Assembly (NCBI RefSeq): GCF_003438995.1
Contig: NZ_QSUN01000003.1
Coordinates: forward strand, 165,507-229,506
Direction of reading: 5' to 3'
Source: Bacteroides sp. OM05-12
Lineage (GTDB): Bacteria > Bacteroidota > Bacteroidia > Bacteroidales > Bacteroidaceae
Length of the DNA: 64,000 nucleotides
Position numbers and translations under genes: made by a program. Position 1 is the first letter of the stretch, and the number at the start of each line of letters is the position of its first letter. The notes beneath the pieces were generated by a model that was given only the letters and a program-made list of their open reading frames with translations, did no database searches and was not told the DNA's origin. Below, in pieces: positions 26,297 to 36,162 of the stretch.

Positions 26297-28762
26297 CTAA
26301 TCCTGATAATAGATCCTTTTAACCCGCGTAGATATACCAGTCAATACCTCATAGGGAATAGTACCTAGAATATCAGACAATGTAGATATAAGAAGATGAT
26401 CACCGAATATCTCAACTTTATCTCCTTCCTTACAATCTATATCCGTCACATCTATCATACACACATCCATACAGATATTTCCCACATAAGGAGCTTTTTG
26501 TCCGTTCACCAGACAATAGGCATGACCATTGCCCAAATGGCGGTTCAGACCATCGGCATACCCAATCGGGATAGCTGCTATTTTGGAATCACGGTCTAAA
26601 ACACCTTTTCGGCTATAACCAACAGTATCTTCTCTAGGTACATTCTTTATTTGTAATATAGTAGTATGCAAAGAACTCACATTATGAATAATTGAATTAT
26701 CCACAGGATTTATACCATATAAACCGATTCCTAGACGAACCATATCGAATTGTGCTCCAGGGAAACGTTCTATTCCGGCTGAATTACAGATATGACATAA
26801 TACTTTATGTGGGAAAGCTGCTTGCAATTCTGCCGAAGCCTTTTCAAAAAGCTCTATCTGACGCCGTGTAAAAGCATCAAAACGTTCATTGTCACTACCC
26901 ACCAAATGTGAAAAGACCGAACGGGGGATTAATGCAGTCTGTGATTTCAATATCCGGATAAGTTCCGGCATATCTTCGGCATTGAAGCCCAAACGATGCA
27001 TACCGGTATCCAACTTAATATGTATCGGATAATTGGTAATCCCTTCCTTCTCCGCCTTCTTTATTAAAGCCTCGAGCAGATGAAAACTATAAACCTCCGG
27101 TTCCAGTTTATAATCGAACATCGTCTTAAAAGCAGACATTTCCGGATTCATAATAATAATGGAACTCGTGATTCCGGCTTTACGCAAATCAGAACCTTCA
27201 TCGGCCACTGCAACCGCCAAAAAATCTACTTTATGATCCTGCAACGTCTTTGCTATCTCATAGGACCCGGCACCATAGGCAGATGCCTTTATCATACAAA
27301 CCATTTTTGTTTCCGGCTTCAGTTTACCGCGATAATAATTCAGGTTATCGACCAGTGCATTCAAGTTTATCTCAAGAATTGTCTCGTGTACTTTTAGCTC
27401 TAGCTGTTCCGAAATTTCTTCAAAATGGAAATTACGAGAGCCCTTAATGAGGATCACTTCATTTCTGAAAGAATCAAAAACAGTAGAATTCATAAACGAT
27501 TTTGTATCAGGGAAGAAGAATTTCTCCCCATCAAACTTATCTGCAGACGAAGATATATCGGCACCTATACCTATTAATTTCTCAATACCACGACTACGCA
27601 CATATTGAGCTACTTTACGATATAGCTGACTGGCACTCTGCCCTGTTTCCAATATATCGGAAAGTATTAATGTACGCTTCAGCTTCTTGGACTGCGAACG
27701 GCGATAAAGGAAATCAAGTGCAATATCCAATGATGCTAAATCCGAATTATAACTATCATTAATTAAAATACAATTATTCTTCCCTTCTTTCACTTCAAGA
27801 CGCATTGCTACCGGTTCTAATTTTGCCATCCGCTCCTTTATCTGTTCGGGAGGAAGCATCAAGTAAAGACAGGCAGCCAAACAGTTCAATGAATTTTCAA
27901 TAGAAGCATCATCTATATAAGGTATACGGTATTCATTATCAAAGCCCAGATAACGATACTTCACTTTTGTACCCGTATCATCTTTTTTAATTGATTTAAT
28001 AAAAAGAGGCTTCTCGTCATCCGTTTTTGACCATGCTATTTCACGGGCAGTAAGCATAGACTTCGCCACACAGTTAGCAATCATCTCATTGTCACCATTA
28101 TAGATAACAACATCACAATCCTTGAAAAGCGAGATTTTCTCCATGCACTTCTCTTGCAAAGAGAAAAAGTTTTCCTGATGTGCTCCACCGATATTTGTTA
28201 GAATGCCGATAGTGGGACGAATAATGGTTTGCAAAGCACGCATCTCTCCCATTTCAGAGATTCCAGCTTCAAAGATACCCAATTCCGTTTGCTCATTCAT
28301 CAGCCATACAGAAAGAGGAACTCCTATTTGTGAATTATAACTTCTGGGCGAACGGGTGATTCTCTTCTCCGGACTCAATAGCTGATAAAGCCATTCCTTT
28401 ACAATGGTTTTACCATTACTTCCGGTTATGCCAACAACCGGTATTTGATAATTGCTACGGTGTAACTCAGCCAGCTTTTGCAGTGCTTTCAGTGGTTGAG
28501 ACACCAATAGGAAATTACACTCAACATATTTTTGTCCTTCATCCGGCAATTCACTAACAACAAAGTTACGTACACCACGGGCATATAAATCATTTATATA
28601 TTTATGACCGTCATTGCGCTTGCTCTTCAACGCAAAAAACAGAGTTTCTTCAGGAAAACAAAGCGAACGACTATCTGTTAGTATCCAATCTATCTGATAA
28701 TCATTGTTTCCGATGCGTTTTGCTCCGATTAGTTCAGCTATTATTTCAATAGAATATGACAT
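26297..28762 (-). CDS. murF-alr: MurF-alanine racemase fusion
   Basis: This 821-residue bifunctional protein joins two cell-wall enzymes. Residues 1 to about 450 are UDP-MurNAc-tripeptide:D-Ala-D-Ala ligase, with the ATP loop GITGSNGKT and INDSYNSDLASLDIALDFL. Residues about 455-821 are a PLP-dependent alanine racemase with the PLP lysine in MVCMIKASAYGAG, the core HIKLDTGMHRLGF, and GYADGLNRHLGNG. The racemase supplies D-alanine for the dipeptide used by the ligase. The fusion is typical of Bacteroidetes. Its start overlaps the end of the GSCFA gene by 22 bp. Confidence 0.95.
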   Translation of the reverse strand: MSYSIEIIAELIGAKRIGNNDYQIDWILTDSRSLCFPEETLFFALKSKRNDGHKYINDLYARGVRNFVVSELPDEGQKYVECNFLLVSQPLKALQKLAELHRSNYQIPVVGITGSNGKTIVKEWLYQLLSPEKRITRSPRSYNSQIGVPLSVWLMNEQTELGIFEAGISEMGEMRALQTIIRPTIGILTNIGGAHQENFFSLQEKCMEKISLFKDCDVVIYNGDNEMIANCVAKSMLTAREIAWSKTDDEKPLFIKSIKKDDTGTKVKYRYLGFDNEYRIPYIDDASIENSLNCLAACLYLMLPPEQIKERMAKLEPVAMRLEVKEGKNNCILINDSYNSDLASLDIALDFLYRRSQSKKLKRTLILSDILETGQSASQLYRKVAQYVRSRGIEKLIGIGADISSSADKFDGEKFFFPDTKSFMNSTVFDSFRNEVILIKGSRNFHFEEISEQLELKVHETILEINLNALVDNLNYYRGKLKPETKMVCMIKASAYGAGSYEIAKTLQDHKVDFLAVAVADEGSDLRKAGITSSIIIMNPEMSAFKTMFDYKLEPEVYSFHLLEALIKKAEKEGITNYPIHIKLDTGMHRLGFNAEDMPELIRILKSQTALIPRSVFSHLVGSDNERFDAFTRRQIELFEKASAELQAAFPHKVLCHICNSAGIERFPGAQFDMVRLGIGLYGINPVDNSIIHNVSSLHTTILQIKNVPREDTVGYSRKGVLDRDSKIAAIPIGYADGLNRHLGNGHAYCLVNGQKAPYVGNICMDVCMIDVTDIDCKEGDKVEIFGDHLLISTLSDILGTIPYEVLTGISTRVKRIYYQD

Positions 28763-29730
28763 AATTCAAGTTCTTTTTGTACATCTAAGTACGGACATTT
28801 TTCTTTAACTCGCTCTATCTTTAACACTATTTGTCTTAAAAAACTCTTATATTCTTCTGAGTCCGCACGAAAAGGTTTATGATTCAGAGCTTTTTTAATT
28901 TCATTCCATTCTTTAATCAATAATATAGTATTCTTATCAAAATAAGATTTGGAAAAACATTCCCAGATATAATTTATGGCCAATTCAGACGGATGCACCA
29001 TATCATCTGCATAAAAACGATAATCACGAAGCTCGTCCATCATAATCTCATAAGCAGGAAAATAAAAAGCATGTTCATTATCAATCAATTCTTTATCAAG
29101 CATACATGCCATCAGCATAGCTTTACTCATCTGATTCTCATGAAGTCCGTCTCTTATATGCCGGATAGGACTTACGGTAAAAATAAGCTTAACACCGGAG
29201 TGATGAGACAGGAACAAATCTTTCAAAGTCTTGATTTCACTCTTCAGCTCTTCCAAATTACCGATACAATATCTATCGAAACTCTTTTCCGGAAGTTTAT
29301 GGCAATTCCCCACTACCCTTCCGGTCTCCTTATCCTTATATATATAAGCGCTTCCTAAGGTAATAATGACATAGTCCAATGTTTGCAATACCTCAAATGT
29401 ATGCCGGATACGTTCATTAATCCGATGCAAACATACTTCTTTTGACTCATCGGAAAAAGAGCTGTGATGCATGGAACTATGCCACTGCCCTTGCCGGAAG
29501 AACAAATCGTCTTCCGTATACACCTTTCTACCGTTCACTTCACACATGGCAGAAGCCAAAGAGCAGGGGTTATACAAAACTCCATACGGATTTATATCAC
29601 ACCGGAATTTATTTTCCTGCAACTTTCTGCCGATATTCTCTGCAAAACAAGACCCTAACATCATAATCTTATGAGAATGATTGATCTTTAACTGTTTTAC
29701 CGGAAGATCTACTAATGTCCTGAAATCCAT
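28741..29730 (-). CDS. GSCFA domain protein
   Basis: This is a 329-residue protein named for the motif GSCFA (residues 26-30 in KIMMLGSCFAENIGRKL). It continues with YVIITLGSAYIYKD, LIFTVSPIRHIRDGLHENQM and DDMVHPSELAINYIWECF, matching the SGNH-hydrolase-like fold with a Ser near GSCFA and Asp/His in DDMVHPS. Members are probably esterases or acyl-modifying enzymes with unknown substrates. It is followed by murF-alr with a 22-bp overlap, so a cell-wall role is possible. A -7 box lies at 29797-29804. Confidence 0.85.
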   Translation of the reverse strand: MDFRTLVDLPVKQLKINHSHKIMMLGSCFAENIGRKLQENKFRCDINPYGVLYNPCSLASAMCEVNGRKVYTEDDLFFRQGQWHSSMHHSSFSDESKEVCLHRINERIRHTFEVLQTLDYVIITLGSAYIYKDKETGRVVGNCHKLPEKSFDRYCIGNLEELKSEIKTLKDLFLSHHSGVKLIFTVSPIRHIRDGLHENQMSKAMLMACMLDKELIDNEHAFYFPAYEIMMDELRDYRFYADDMVHPSELAINYIWECFSKSYFDKNTILLIKEWNEIKKALNHKPFRADSEEYKSFLRQIVLKIERVKEKCPYLDVQKELELCHILLK

Positions 29731-29796
29731 ATTACTTTAGCTTAATATAATTAGCAATAGATACCTTCTCCTGCAAATGAAGTGAAAAATTAAGTG

Positions 29797-29804
29797 CAAA
29801 AGTA
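29797..29804 (-). promoter_or_regulatory. -7 box for GSCFA-murF-alr
   Basis: Minus-strand TACTTTTG is a perfect TAnnTTTG match in the divergent region shared with dxs. Confidence 0.5.
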
Positions 29805-29826
29805 AGCATCTTAGAGTTATTTATAC

Positions 29827-29845
29827 TAAATTTGCGATAAATTTG
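29827..29845 (+). promoter_or_regulatory. Two overlapping -7 boxes for dxs
   Basis: TAAATTTG occurs twice, at 29827-29834 and 29838-29845, both perfect TAnnTTTG matches. The second is only 8 bp before the dxs ATG (29854), so the first is the more likely promoter. Confidence 0.5.
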
Positions 29846-29853
29846 TCCTAATA

Positions 29854-31803
29854 ATGAAGACAGAACCTACATATAACTTGCTAAATGGCATTAACACACC
29901 GGAGGATTTGCGCAAATTAAGCGTAGATTCTTTACCCGAAGTGTGTAAGGAACTGAGGCAAGACATCATAAAAGAACTTTCATGTAATCCCGGACATTTC
30001 GCCGCCAGTCTTGGAGTTGTAGAACTTACCGTAGCATTACATTATGTATTCAATACCCCATACGATAGAATCGTCTGGGACGTAGGACACCAAGCCTATG
30101 GTCATAAGATACTGACCGGCAGACGGGAAGCTTTTGCCACAAACCGTAAATTCAAAGGAATACGTCCTTTCCCTTCACCGGAAGAGAGCGAATATGATAC
30201 TTTTACTTGCGGGCATGCATCCAATTCTATTTCCGTCGCGTTAGGAATGGCTGTTGCCGCAAAAGAAAAAGGAGAGAACAACAGACACGTGATAGCAGTG
30301 ATAGGAGACGGTTCCATGAGTGGCGGACTAGCTTTTGAAGGACTAAATAATACTTCCTCCACTCCTAATGACATGCTGATTATCTTGAATGACAACAATA
30401 TGTCTATCGACCGGAGTGTGGGTGGCATGAAGCAATATTTGCTGAACCTGACAACTACCAACCGATATAATCGTATCCGGTTCAAACTGTCTCAATTGTT
30501 CTCCAAATGGGGAATACTGAACGAACAGAGGCGTAAAAGTCTGATTCGTTTCAATAACAGCCTCAAATCAATGCTTTCACAGCAGCAAAATATTTTTGAA
30601 GGGATGAACATCCGCTATTTCGGACCTTTCGACGGACATGATGTGAAAAATCTGATCAGAGTATTGAGAGATATAAAAGACATGAAAGGTCCCAAGATCC
30701 TACATTTGCATACTGTCAAAGGAAAAGGATTCAAGCCGGCAGAAAAAGCGGCAACCATTTGGCATGCACCCGGTAAATTCGATCCGGCCACAGGAGAGCG
30801 GATTATTACCGACACACATGGAATGCCTCCATTATTTCAGGATGTATTCGGATATACGTTGTTAGAGTTAGCTAAACAAAACAACAAGATAGTAGGGGTC
30901 ACTCCCGCTATGCCAACAGGATGTTCCATGAATATACTGATGAAAGAAATGCCGGACAGAGCATTTGATGTGGGCATCGCAGAAGGACACGCTGTAACCT
31001 TTTCCGGCGGAATGGCAAAAGAAGGTTTACTTCCGTTTTGTAACATCTACTCCTCTTTCATGCAGAGAGCTTATGATAATGTTATACATGATGTTGCCAT
31101 ACAAAAACTGAACGTCGTATTTTGTCTGGACCGTGCCGGACTTGTAGGTGAAGATGGTCCCACTCATCACGGAGCCTTCGATTTGGCATATATGCGTTCT
31201 ATCCCGAATCTAACCATAGCCTCACCTTATAATGAACATGAGTTGAGAAGATTAATGTATACGGCACAATTACCCGACAAAGGTCCGTTTGTGATTCGCT
31301 ATCCAAGAGGTAGAGGAAATCTGGTAGACTGGAAATGCCCATTAGAAGCTATTGAGATAGGAAAAGGCCGTAAACTAAAAAACGGTAATGACATTGCAGT
31401 GATTACAATCGGTCCGATAGGTAATATCGCTGCCGGAGCTATCAGTAAAGCGGAAGCAAACGGTTTAAGTATCGCCCATTACGACCTGCGCTTCCTGAAA
31501 CCTTTAGACGAAGAATTGCTACACGAGGTAGGAATAAAGTTCAGTCGAATATTAACCATTGAAGACGGTGTTCTGAAAGGAGGAATGGGAACTGCCATTC
31601 TTGAATTTATGGCAGATTATCACTATACGCCATTTATAAGAAGAATAGGACTGCCTGACCATTTCATTGAACACGGAAGTGTGAATGAGTTATATGAACT
31701 ATGTGGCATGGATGAAGAAAGTATTTATAACACCTTATTGGTCATGCATGATGATATGCCCGTCATGGATACACAACTTTTGAGCAAGCAATTAACCAAT
31801 TAA
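29854..31803 (+). CDS. dxs: 1-deoxy-D-xylulose-5-phosphate synthase
   Basis: This 649-residue thiamine diphosphate enzyme condenses pyruvate and glyceraldehyde-3-phosphate to start the MEP isoprenoid pathway. It also feeds PdxJ with DXP for vitamin B6. Seen are [36 protein letters not shown], the ThDP motif [10 protein letters not shown] ending in LNDNNMSID, the pyrimidine domain [35 protein letters not shown], and the C-terminal transketolase domain. The length is normal for the family. It is followed 9 bp later by trkA. Confidence 0.95.
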   Translation: MKTEPTYNLLNGINTPEDLRKLSVDSLPEVCKELRQDIIKELSCNPGHFAASLGVVELTVALHYVFNTPYDRIVWDVGHQAYGHKILTGRREAFATNRKFKGIRPFPSPEESEYDTFTCGHASNSISVALGMAVAAKEKGENNRHVIAVIGDGSMSGGLAFEGLNNTSSTPNDMLIILNDNNMSIDRSVGGMKQYLLNLTTTNRYNRIRFKLSQLFSKWGILNEQRRKSLIRFNNSLKSMLSQQQNIFEGMNIRYFGPFDGHDVKNLIRVLRDIKDMKGPKILHLHTVKGKGFKPAEKAATIWHAPGKFDPATGERIITDTHGMPPLFQDVFGYTLLELAKQNNKIVGVTPAMPTGCSMNILMKEMPDRAFDVGIAEGHAVTFSGGMAKEGLLPFCNIYSSFMQRAYDNVIHDVAIQKLNVVFCLDRAGLVGEDGPTHHGAFDLAYMRSIPNLTIASPYNEHELRRLMYTAQLPDKGPFVIRYPRGRGNLVDWKCPLEAIEIGKGRKLKNGNDIAVITIGPIGNIAAGAISKAEANGLSIAHYDLRFLKPLDEELLHEVGIKFSRILTIEDGVLKGGMGTAILEFMADYHYTPFIRRIGLPDHFIEHGSVNELYELCGMDEESIYNTLLVMHDDMPVMDTQLLSKQLTN

Positions 31804-31812
31804 TAATTTAAC

Positions 31813-33153
31813 ATGAAAATTATTATTGCAGGAGCCGGAGCAGTTGGCACGCATTTAGCCAAACTCCTTTCCGGAGAGAAACAGGATATTATCCTGATGG
31901 ATGATGATGAAGAAAAGTTGAGCAAACTGGACGCAGATTTTGATTTGATGACAGTAGCGGCCTCCCCTTCTTCAATTGCCGGATTAAAAGAATCCGGTGT
32001 AGCAGGAGCGAATTTGTTTGTAGCCGTAACTCCGGACGAAAGTCGGAACATGACAGCCTGTATGCTGGCCACCAATCTGGGAGCAAAAAAAACCGTTGCC
32101 CGTATCGATAATTACGAATATCTATTACCCAAGCATAAAGAATTCTTTCAAAAGTTAGGGGTAGATTCATTGATTTACCCAGAAATGCTGGCTGCTAAAG
32201 AAATTGTGGCCTCTGTACGAATGAGTTGGATACGGCAATGGTGGGAATTTTGCGGAGGAGCATTGATATTGATCGGGACCAAAATGAGAGAAACGGCGGA
32301 AATATTAGACATACCGTTAAGTAAAATAGGAGGCCCGAACACTCCTTTCCATATCGTTGCCATCAAACGGGGTAATGAAACCATCATCCCACGCGGAGAC
32401 GATGTAGTCAAGCTATATGATATCGTCTATTTCACAACAACCAAGAAATACATTCCCTATATTCGCAAAATAGCCGGTAAAGAAGACTATGCGGATGTAC
32501 GTAACGTCATGATTATGGGTGGAAGTCGTATCGCCGTACGTACAGCTCAATATGTACCGGATTATATGCAAGTAAAAATCATAGAGAATGATTACATCCG
32601 TTGCAACCGCCTGACTGAATTGTTGGATGACAAAGTTATGATTATCAATGGAGACGGCCGGGATATGAACTTGCTTGTGGAAGAAGGTATAAAAAACACC
32701 GAAGCATTCGTAGCACTGACCGGTAATTCGGAAACTAATATTCTTGCCTGTCTTGCCGCTAAACGTATGGGGGTAAGAAAAACAGTAGCAGAAGTAGAAA
32801 ATATTGATTATATCAGTATGGCAGAAAGTCTTGACATCGGTACGGTCATCAATAAGAAGATGATTGCGGCAAGCCATATCTACCAAATGATGCTGGATGC
32901 AGATGTCTCTAATGTGAAATGTCTCACATTTGCCAATGCCGATGTAGCGGAATTTACAGTGAACGAACACTCTAAAGTGACCAAACATTTAGTAAAGGAT
33001 TTAGGACTGCCCAAAGGGGCCACCATCGGTGGATTAATTCGTAAAGGAGAAGGTATTGTGGTAACAGGAGACACTCAGATATTACCAAACGACCATGTCG
33101 TTGTTTTCTGTCTTGGTATGATGATAAAGAAAGTAGAAAAATACTTTAATTAA
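31813..33153 (+). CDS. trkA: Trk potassium uptake regulatory subunit TrkA
   Basis: This 446-residue cytoplasmic protein has two tandem RCK modules. The first nucleotide-binding part is at the N-terminus (KIIIAGAGAVGTHLAKLLSG, ENIILMDDD-type strand) and the second starts near residue 230 (RNVMIMGGSRIAVRTAQYVP, VKIIENDYIRCNRL). Each is followed by a TrkA_C-like domain. TrkA binds NAD(H) and ATP and gates the TrkH pore for potassium uptake. It is followed 9 bp later by trkH. Confidence 0.93.
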   Translation: MKIIIAGAGAVGTHLAKLLSGEKQDIILMDDDEEKLSKLDADFDLMTVAASPSSIAGLKESGVAGANLFVAVTPDESRNMTACMLATNLGAKKTVARIDNYEYLLPKHKEFFQKLGVDSLIYPEMLAAKEIVASVRMSWIRQWWEFCGGALILIGTKMRETAEILDIPLSKIGGPNTPFHIVAIKRGNETIIPRGDDVVKLYDIVYFTTTKKYIPYIRKIAGKEDYADVRNVMIMGGSRIAVRTAQYVPDYMQVKIIENDYIRCNRLTELLDDKVMIINGDGRDMNLLVEEGIKNTEAFVALTGNSETNILACLAAKRMGVRKTVAEVENIDYISMAESLDIGTVINKKMIAASHIYQMMLDADVSNVKCLTFANADVAEFTVNEHSKVTKHLVKDLGLPKGATIGGLIRKGEGIVVTGDTQILPNDHVVVFCLGMMIKKVEKYFN

Positions 33154-33162
33154 GCAACACAG

Positions 33163-34617
33163 ATGATTAACGCTAAGATGATATACAAAATCATGGGCTT
33201 CCTGCTTTTCATCGAAGCAGCCATGATATTGTGTTGTGTGGGAATTACATTGATCTATAAGGAAAGCGATACGGATGACTTTCTTATCACCGCAGGTATC
33301 ACCACATTAGTAGGCATTATCCTTACTTTCATGGGGCGCAACGCCGAAAAAGGATTGAGTCGTAGAGACGGATATATCATTGTCAGCTCAGCATGGGTGC
33401 TTTTTTCCCTCTTCGGCATGTTACCTTTTTATATCAGCGGATATATACCTAATATAACCGACGCCTTCTTTGAAACCATGTCGGGTTTTACTACAACCGG
33501 CGCAACGATCCTAGACGACATAGAATCCTTACCACACGGATTATTATTTTGGCGTAGCCTTACACAGTGGATAGGCGGTTTGGGAATCGTATTTTTCACT
33601 ATTGCCGTATTACCGATATTCGGCGTTGGCGGTGTACAACTTTTTGCGGCAGAAGCTACCGGAGTTAAACACGACAAAGTACATCCCCGAATAGGTGTAA
33701 CCGCCAAATGGATATGGAGTATTTACTTAGGTTTGACTTTGACTGAAACAGTATTACTCATGTTAGGAGGAATGGATTGGTTTGATGGTATTTGTCATTC
33801 CATGACAACGACAGCCACAGGAGGATATTCCACCAAACAAAACAGCATCGCTTTCTATCATTCTGCTTATATAGAATATATTGTCGCTATTTTCATGTTC
33901 CTGTCAGGAGTAAACTTTACTTTGTTGTTTCTCCTGTTCATGAAAGGAAAGATTAAGCGGTTCTTCAACGATGCAGAACTTAAATGGTACGCTTCCTCAG
34001 TATTCATCCTCACAGCCATTACAACTATCGGATTGATATTAAGCAGTCCTATGGATACGGAAGAATCATTCCGAAAAGCATTATTCCAAGTCATTTCACT
34101 ACATACCACAACAGGGTTTGCTTCAGCCGATTATATGACATGGATACCGTTCTTATGGACTCTGATGGGCTTTACCATGTTTTTCGGAGGTTGTGCCGGT
34201 TCTACAGCAGGTGCTATTAAAAGCATCCGTATGGTGATTCTTGCAAAAACAGCGCGCAACGAGTTTAAACATATTCTACATCCGAACGCCGTACTCCCTG
34301 TGAGAATTAACAAGCAGGTAGTTTCGTCTCCCATTCGTTCTACCGTTTTAGCATTTACCTTTATATATATAGCTTTAATTGCTATCGGTTGGCTTATTAT
34401 GATGGCTTTGGGTATAGGATTCAGCGAATCGTTCAGCATCGTGGTATCCAGCATTGGTAACGTCGGACCGGGGTTAGGACTTTGCGGACCGGCTTATTCA
34501 TGGAGTGGGTTACCGGATATTGCCAAATGGATATTATCATTCTTAATGCTGATCGGACGTTTGGAGTTGTTCTCTGTATTGCTATTATTTACTCCCGCAT
34601 TTTGGAGAAAGCGGTAA
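33163..34617 (+). CDS. trkH: Trk potassium uptake channel TrkH
   Basis: This 484-residue integral membrane protein shows the repeated pore-loop elements of the TrkH/KtrB family: FETMSGFTTTGATILDDIES, CHSMTTTATGGYSTKQNSIA, SLHTTTGFASADYMTW and SSIGNVGPGLGLCGPA, with GCAGSTAGAIKSIRM between the last two. It forms the potassium pore in the inner membrane together with TrkA. It ends with a short charged tail (FWRKR). A promoter for the next small gene begins 28 bp downstream. Confidence 0.95.
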   Translation: MINAKMIYKIMGFLLFIEAAMILCCVGITLIYKESDTDDFLITAGITTLVGIILTFMGRNAEKGLSRRDGYIIVSSAWVLFSLFGMLPFYISGYIPNITDAFFETMSGFTTTGATILDDIESLPHGLLFWRSLTQWIGGLGIVFFTIAVLPIFGVGGVQLFAAEATGVKHDKVHPRIGVTAKWIWSIYLGLTLTETVLLMLGGMDWFDGICHSMTTTATGGYSTKQNSIAFYHSAYIEYIVAIFMFLSGVNFTLLFLLFMKGKIKRFFNDAELKWYASSVFILTAITTIGLILSSPMDTEESFRKALFQVISLHTTTGFASADYMTWIPFLWTLMGFTMFFGGCAGSTAGAIKSIRMVILAKTARNEFKHILHPNAVLPVRINKQVVSSPIRSTVLAFTFIYIALIAIGWLIMMALGIGFSESFSIVVSSIGNVGPGLGLCGPAYSWSGLPDIAKWILSFLMLIGRLELFSVLLLFTPAFWRKR

Positions 34618-34644
34618 CATATTGAATATTTTGTCATATAGAGA

Positions 34645-34676
34645 TTGCATTTTACAAGAATTTAGTTGTATATTTG
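34645..34676 (+). promoter_or_regulatory. Bacteroides-type promoter for the small protein at 34697
   Basis: TTG (34645-34647) and TATATTTG (34669-34676) are separated by 21 bp, close to the TTTG / 19-21 bp / TAnnTTTG consensus. An AAAGGAG Shine-Dalgarno-like sequence lies 6 bp before the ATG. Confidence 0.65.
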
Positions 34677-34696
34677 CAGCCGCAAAGGAGAAATGT

Positions 34697-35068
34697 ATGA
34701 AACAACAAATAAAATACTGCTTACTCGGCCTCTTATTTTTATTGCTAAATGCCATAGCAATGAAAGCATACACTCCTATCAGAACCTTTGAAAAAAGATC
34801 TGATGTTTCATATATCATATCCCAAGAAGAGGCAACTCATAATGCAGTCCGTTTTCTATATTACATTTATTCAAACACACCTCGTGAAGCCATCTCAATA
34901 GATAGCCAATCCTATGACTTGAAATGTGCTATCAAGATACTATCCAAGCTTAATGACTATAAAAGTACAGTAAAATCAGCATATTTACTCAGCAATTCGA
35001 TCTATGCACACCTGCATCCTGATCCTGTCGGGTACTATATATATACGCTGGAAAAGATTATTATTTGA
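34697..35068 (+). CDS. Small secreted protein of unknown function
   Basis: This is a 123-residue protein beginning with a signal peptide (MKQQIKYCLLGLLFLLLNAI, then AMKAYTPIRTFEKRS). The mature part (EEATHNAVRFLYYIYSNTPR, IKILSKLNDYKSTVKSAYLL) is short and helical, with no motif I recognise. It has its own promoter (34645-34676) and a terminator-like hairpin behind it, so it is expressed separately from trkH and nuo. The in-frame TTG at 34622 lies upstream of the promoter and is rejected. Confidence 0.6.
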   Translation: MKQQIKYCLLGLLFLLLNAIAMKAYTPIRTFEKRSDVSYIISQEEATHNAVRFLYYIYSNTPREAISIDSQSYDLKCAIKILSKLNDYKSTVKSAYLLSNSIYAHLHPDPVGYYIYTLEKIII

Positions 35069-35095
35069 GACTTTAATATCACTATCCGATTATAA

Positions 35096-35135
35096 ATAAT
35101 GAGATAAAGCGTATTTCATTATCTATTTATTTTTA
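35096..35135 (+). terminator. Hairpin after the small secreted protein gene
   Basis: ATAATGAGATA (35096-35106) pairs at 10 of 11 positions with TATTTCATTAT (35112-35122) and is followed by CTATTTATTTTTAT. It lies 27 bp after the stop codon and 40 bp before nuoA. The stem is AT-rich, so the strength is uncertain. Confidence 0.5.
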
Positions 35136-35161
35136 TAAAATCAATCTAAACACAATAGGTT

Positions 35162-35512
35162 ATGTATTTTACATTATTAATTGTTGTGATACTAACAGCC
35201 ATAGCATTAGTAGCTATCGCATTAGGTATTGCCCGCGCTATTTCGCCACGTTCATACAATCCGCAAAAAGGTGAAGCTTACGAGTGTGGAATCCCGACGA
35301 GAGGTAAATCATGGATGCAATTTAAGGTAGGTTATTACCTCTTTGCCATCTTGTTCCTCATGTTCGATGTGGAAACCGTGTTTTTATTCCCATGGGCTGT
35401 TGTCGTGCAAGACTTAGGAGTTTACGGTCTGGTTAGTATCATTTTCTTTTTAGTTATTTTGGTATTAGGATTGGCTTATGCCTGGAAGAAAGGAGCATTG
35501 GAATGGAAATAA
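35162..35512 (+). CDS. nuoA: NADH-quinone oxidoreductase subunit A
   Basis: This 116-residue membrane subunit has three helices and the family marks [40 protein letters not shown] and [13 protein letters not shown]. NuoA links the peripheral and membrane arms near the quinone site of complex I. It is the first gene of the nuo operon and overlaps nuoB by 10 bp. A promoter with a clear TAnnTTTG box was not found in the 93-bp gap upstream. Confidence 0.95.
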   Translation: MYFTLLIVVILTAIALVAIALGIARAISPRSYNPQKGEAYECGIPTRGKSWMQFKVGYYLFAILFLMFDVETVFLFPWAVVVQDLGVYGLVSIIFFLVILVLGLAYAWKKGALEWK

Positions 35513-36162
35513 AGAAGCCGAAAATAAAGTCCATGCAATATGAAGACTTCAACGATAATGAGTATTTGGAAAAAATGGTCAAAGAACTCAATGAAAACGG
35601 AACAAACGTTATCGTCGGGTGTCTTGACGACCTTATCAATTGGGGGCGAAGCAATAGCCTTTGGCCGCTTACATTCGCAACCAGTTGCTGTGGTATTGAA
35701 TTCATGGCAGTGGGAGCTGCACGGTATGATTTTGCCCGCTTCGGGTTTGAAGTAGCACGTGCCAGTCCGCGTCAGGCAGACTTTATCATGGTGGCAGGCA
35801 CCATTACAAACAAAATGGCTCCGGTATTAAAACGACTATACGACCAGATGGCCGATCCGAAATACGTAATAGCCGTAGGTGGTTGTGCTATTTCAGGAGG
35901 ACCATTCAAGAAGTCTTATCATGTAGTGAAAGGAGTCGATAAAATATTACCGGTAGATGTATATATACCGGGATGCCCTCCACGTCCGGAAGCCATGCTC
36001 TACGGAATGATGCAATTACAACGTAAAGTAAAATTAGAAAAGTTCTTTGGTGGAGTAAACCGTCAAGTCAGCAAAAAAGAATATGCTAAGCTGATGGAAG
36101 AAGACCTTACCTCTGTAAAAGATGAACTGAATGTAGAAGAAGTAAGAGAAGAAAAGAGATGA
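35503..36162 (+). CDS. nuoB: NADH-quinone oxidoreductase subunit B
   Basis: This 219-residue subunit carries the N2 iron-sulfur cluster. The adjacent cysteines ([14 protein letters not shown]) and the further ligands in [12 protein letters not shown] and [11 protein letters not shown] are all present. About 35 extra residues at the C-terminus are charged. It transfers electrons to quinone at the interface with NuoD. It overlaps nuoA by 10 bp and nuoCD by 4 bp. Confidence 0.95.
   Translation: MEIKKPKIKSMQYEDFNDNEYLEKMVKELNENGTNVIVGCLDDLINWGRSNSLWPLTFATSCCGIEFMAVGAARYDFARFGFEVARASPRQADFIMVAGTITNKMAPVLKRLYDQMADPKYVIAVGGCAISGGPFKKSYHVVKGVDKILPVDVYIPGCPPRPEAMLYGMMQLQRKVKLEKFFGGVNRQVSKKEYAKLMEEDLTSVKDELNVEEVREEKR

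Noticed and set aside
32413-32988. A 191-codon open frame on the minus strand inside trkA
   Set aside because: It is a shadow of the trkA coding sequence, which is intact with both RCK modules.
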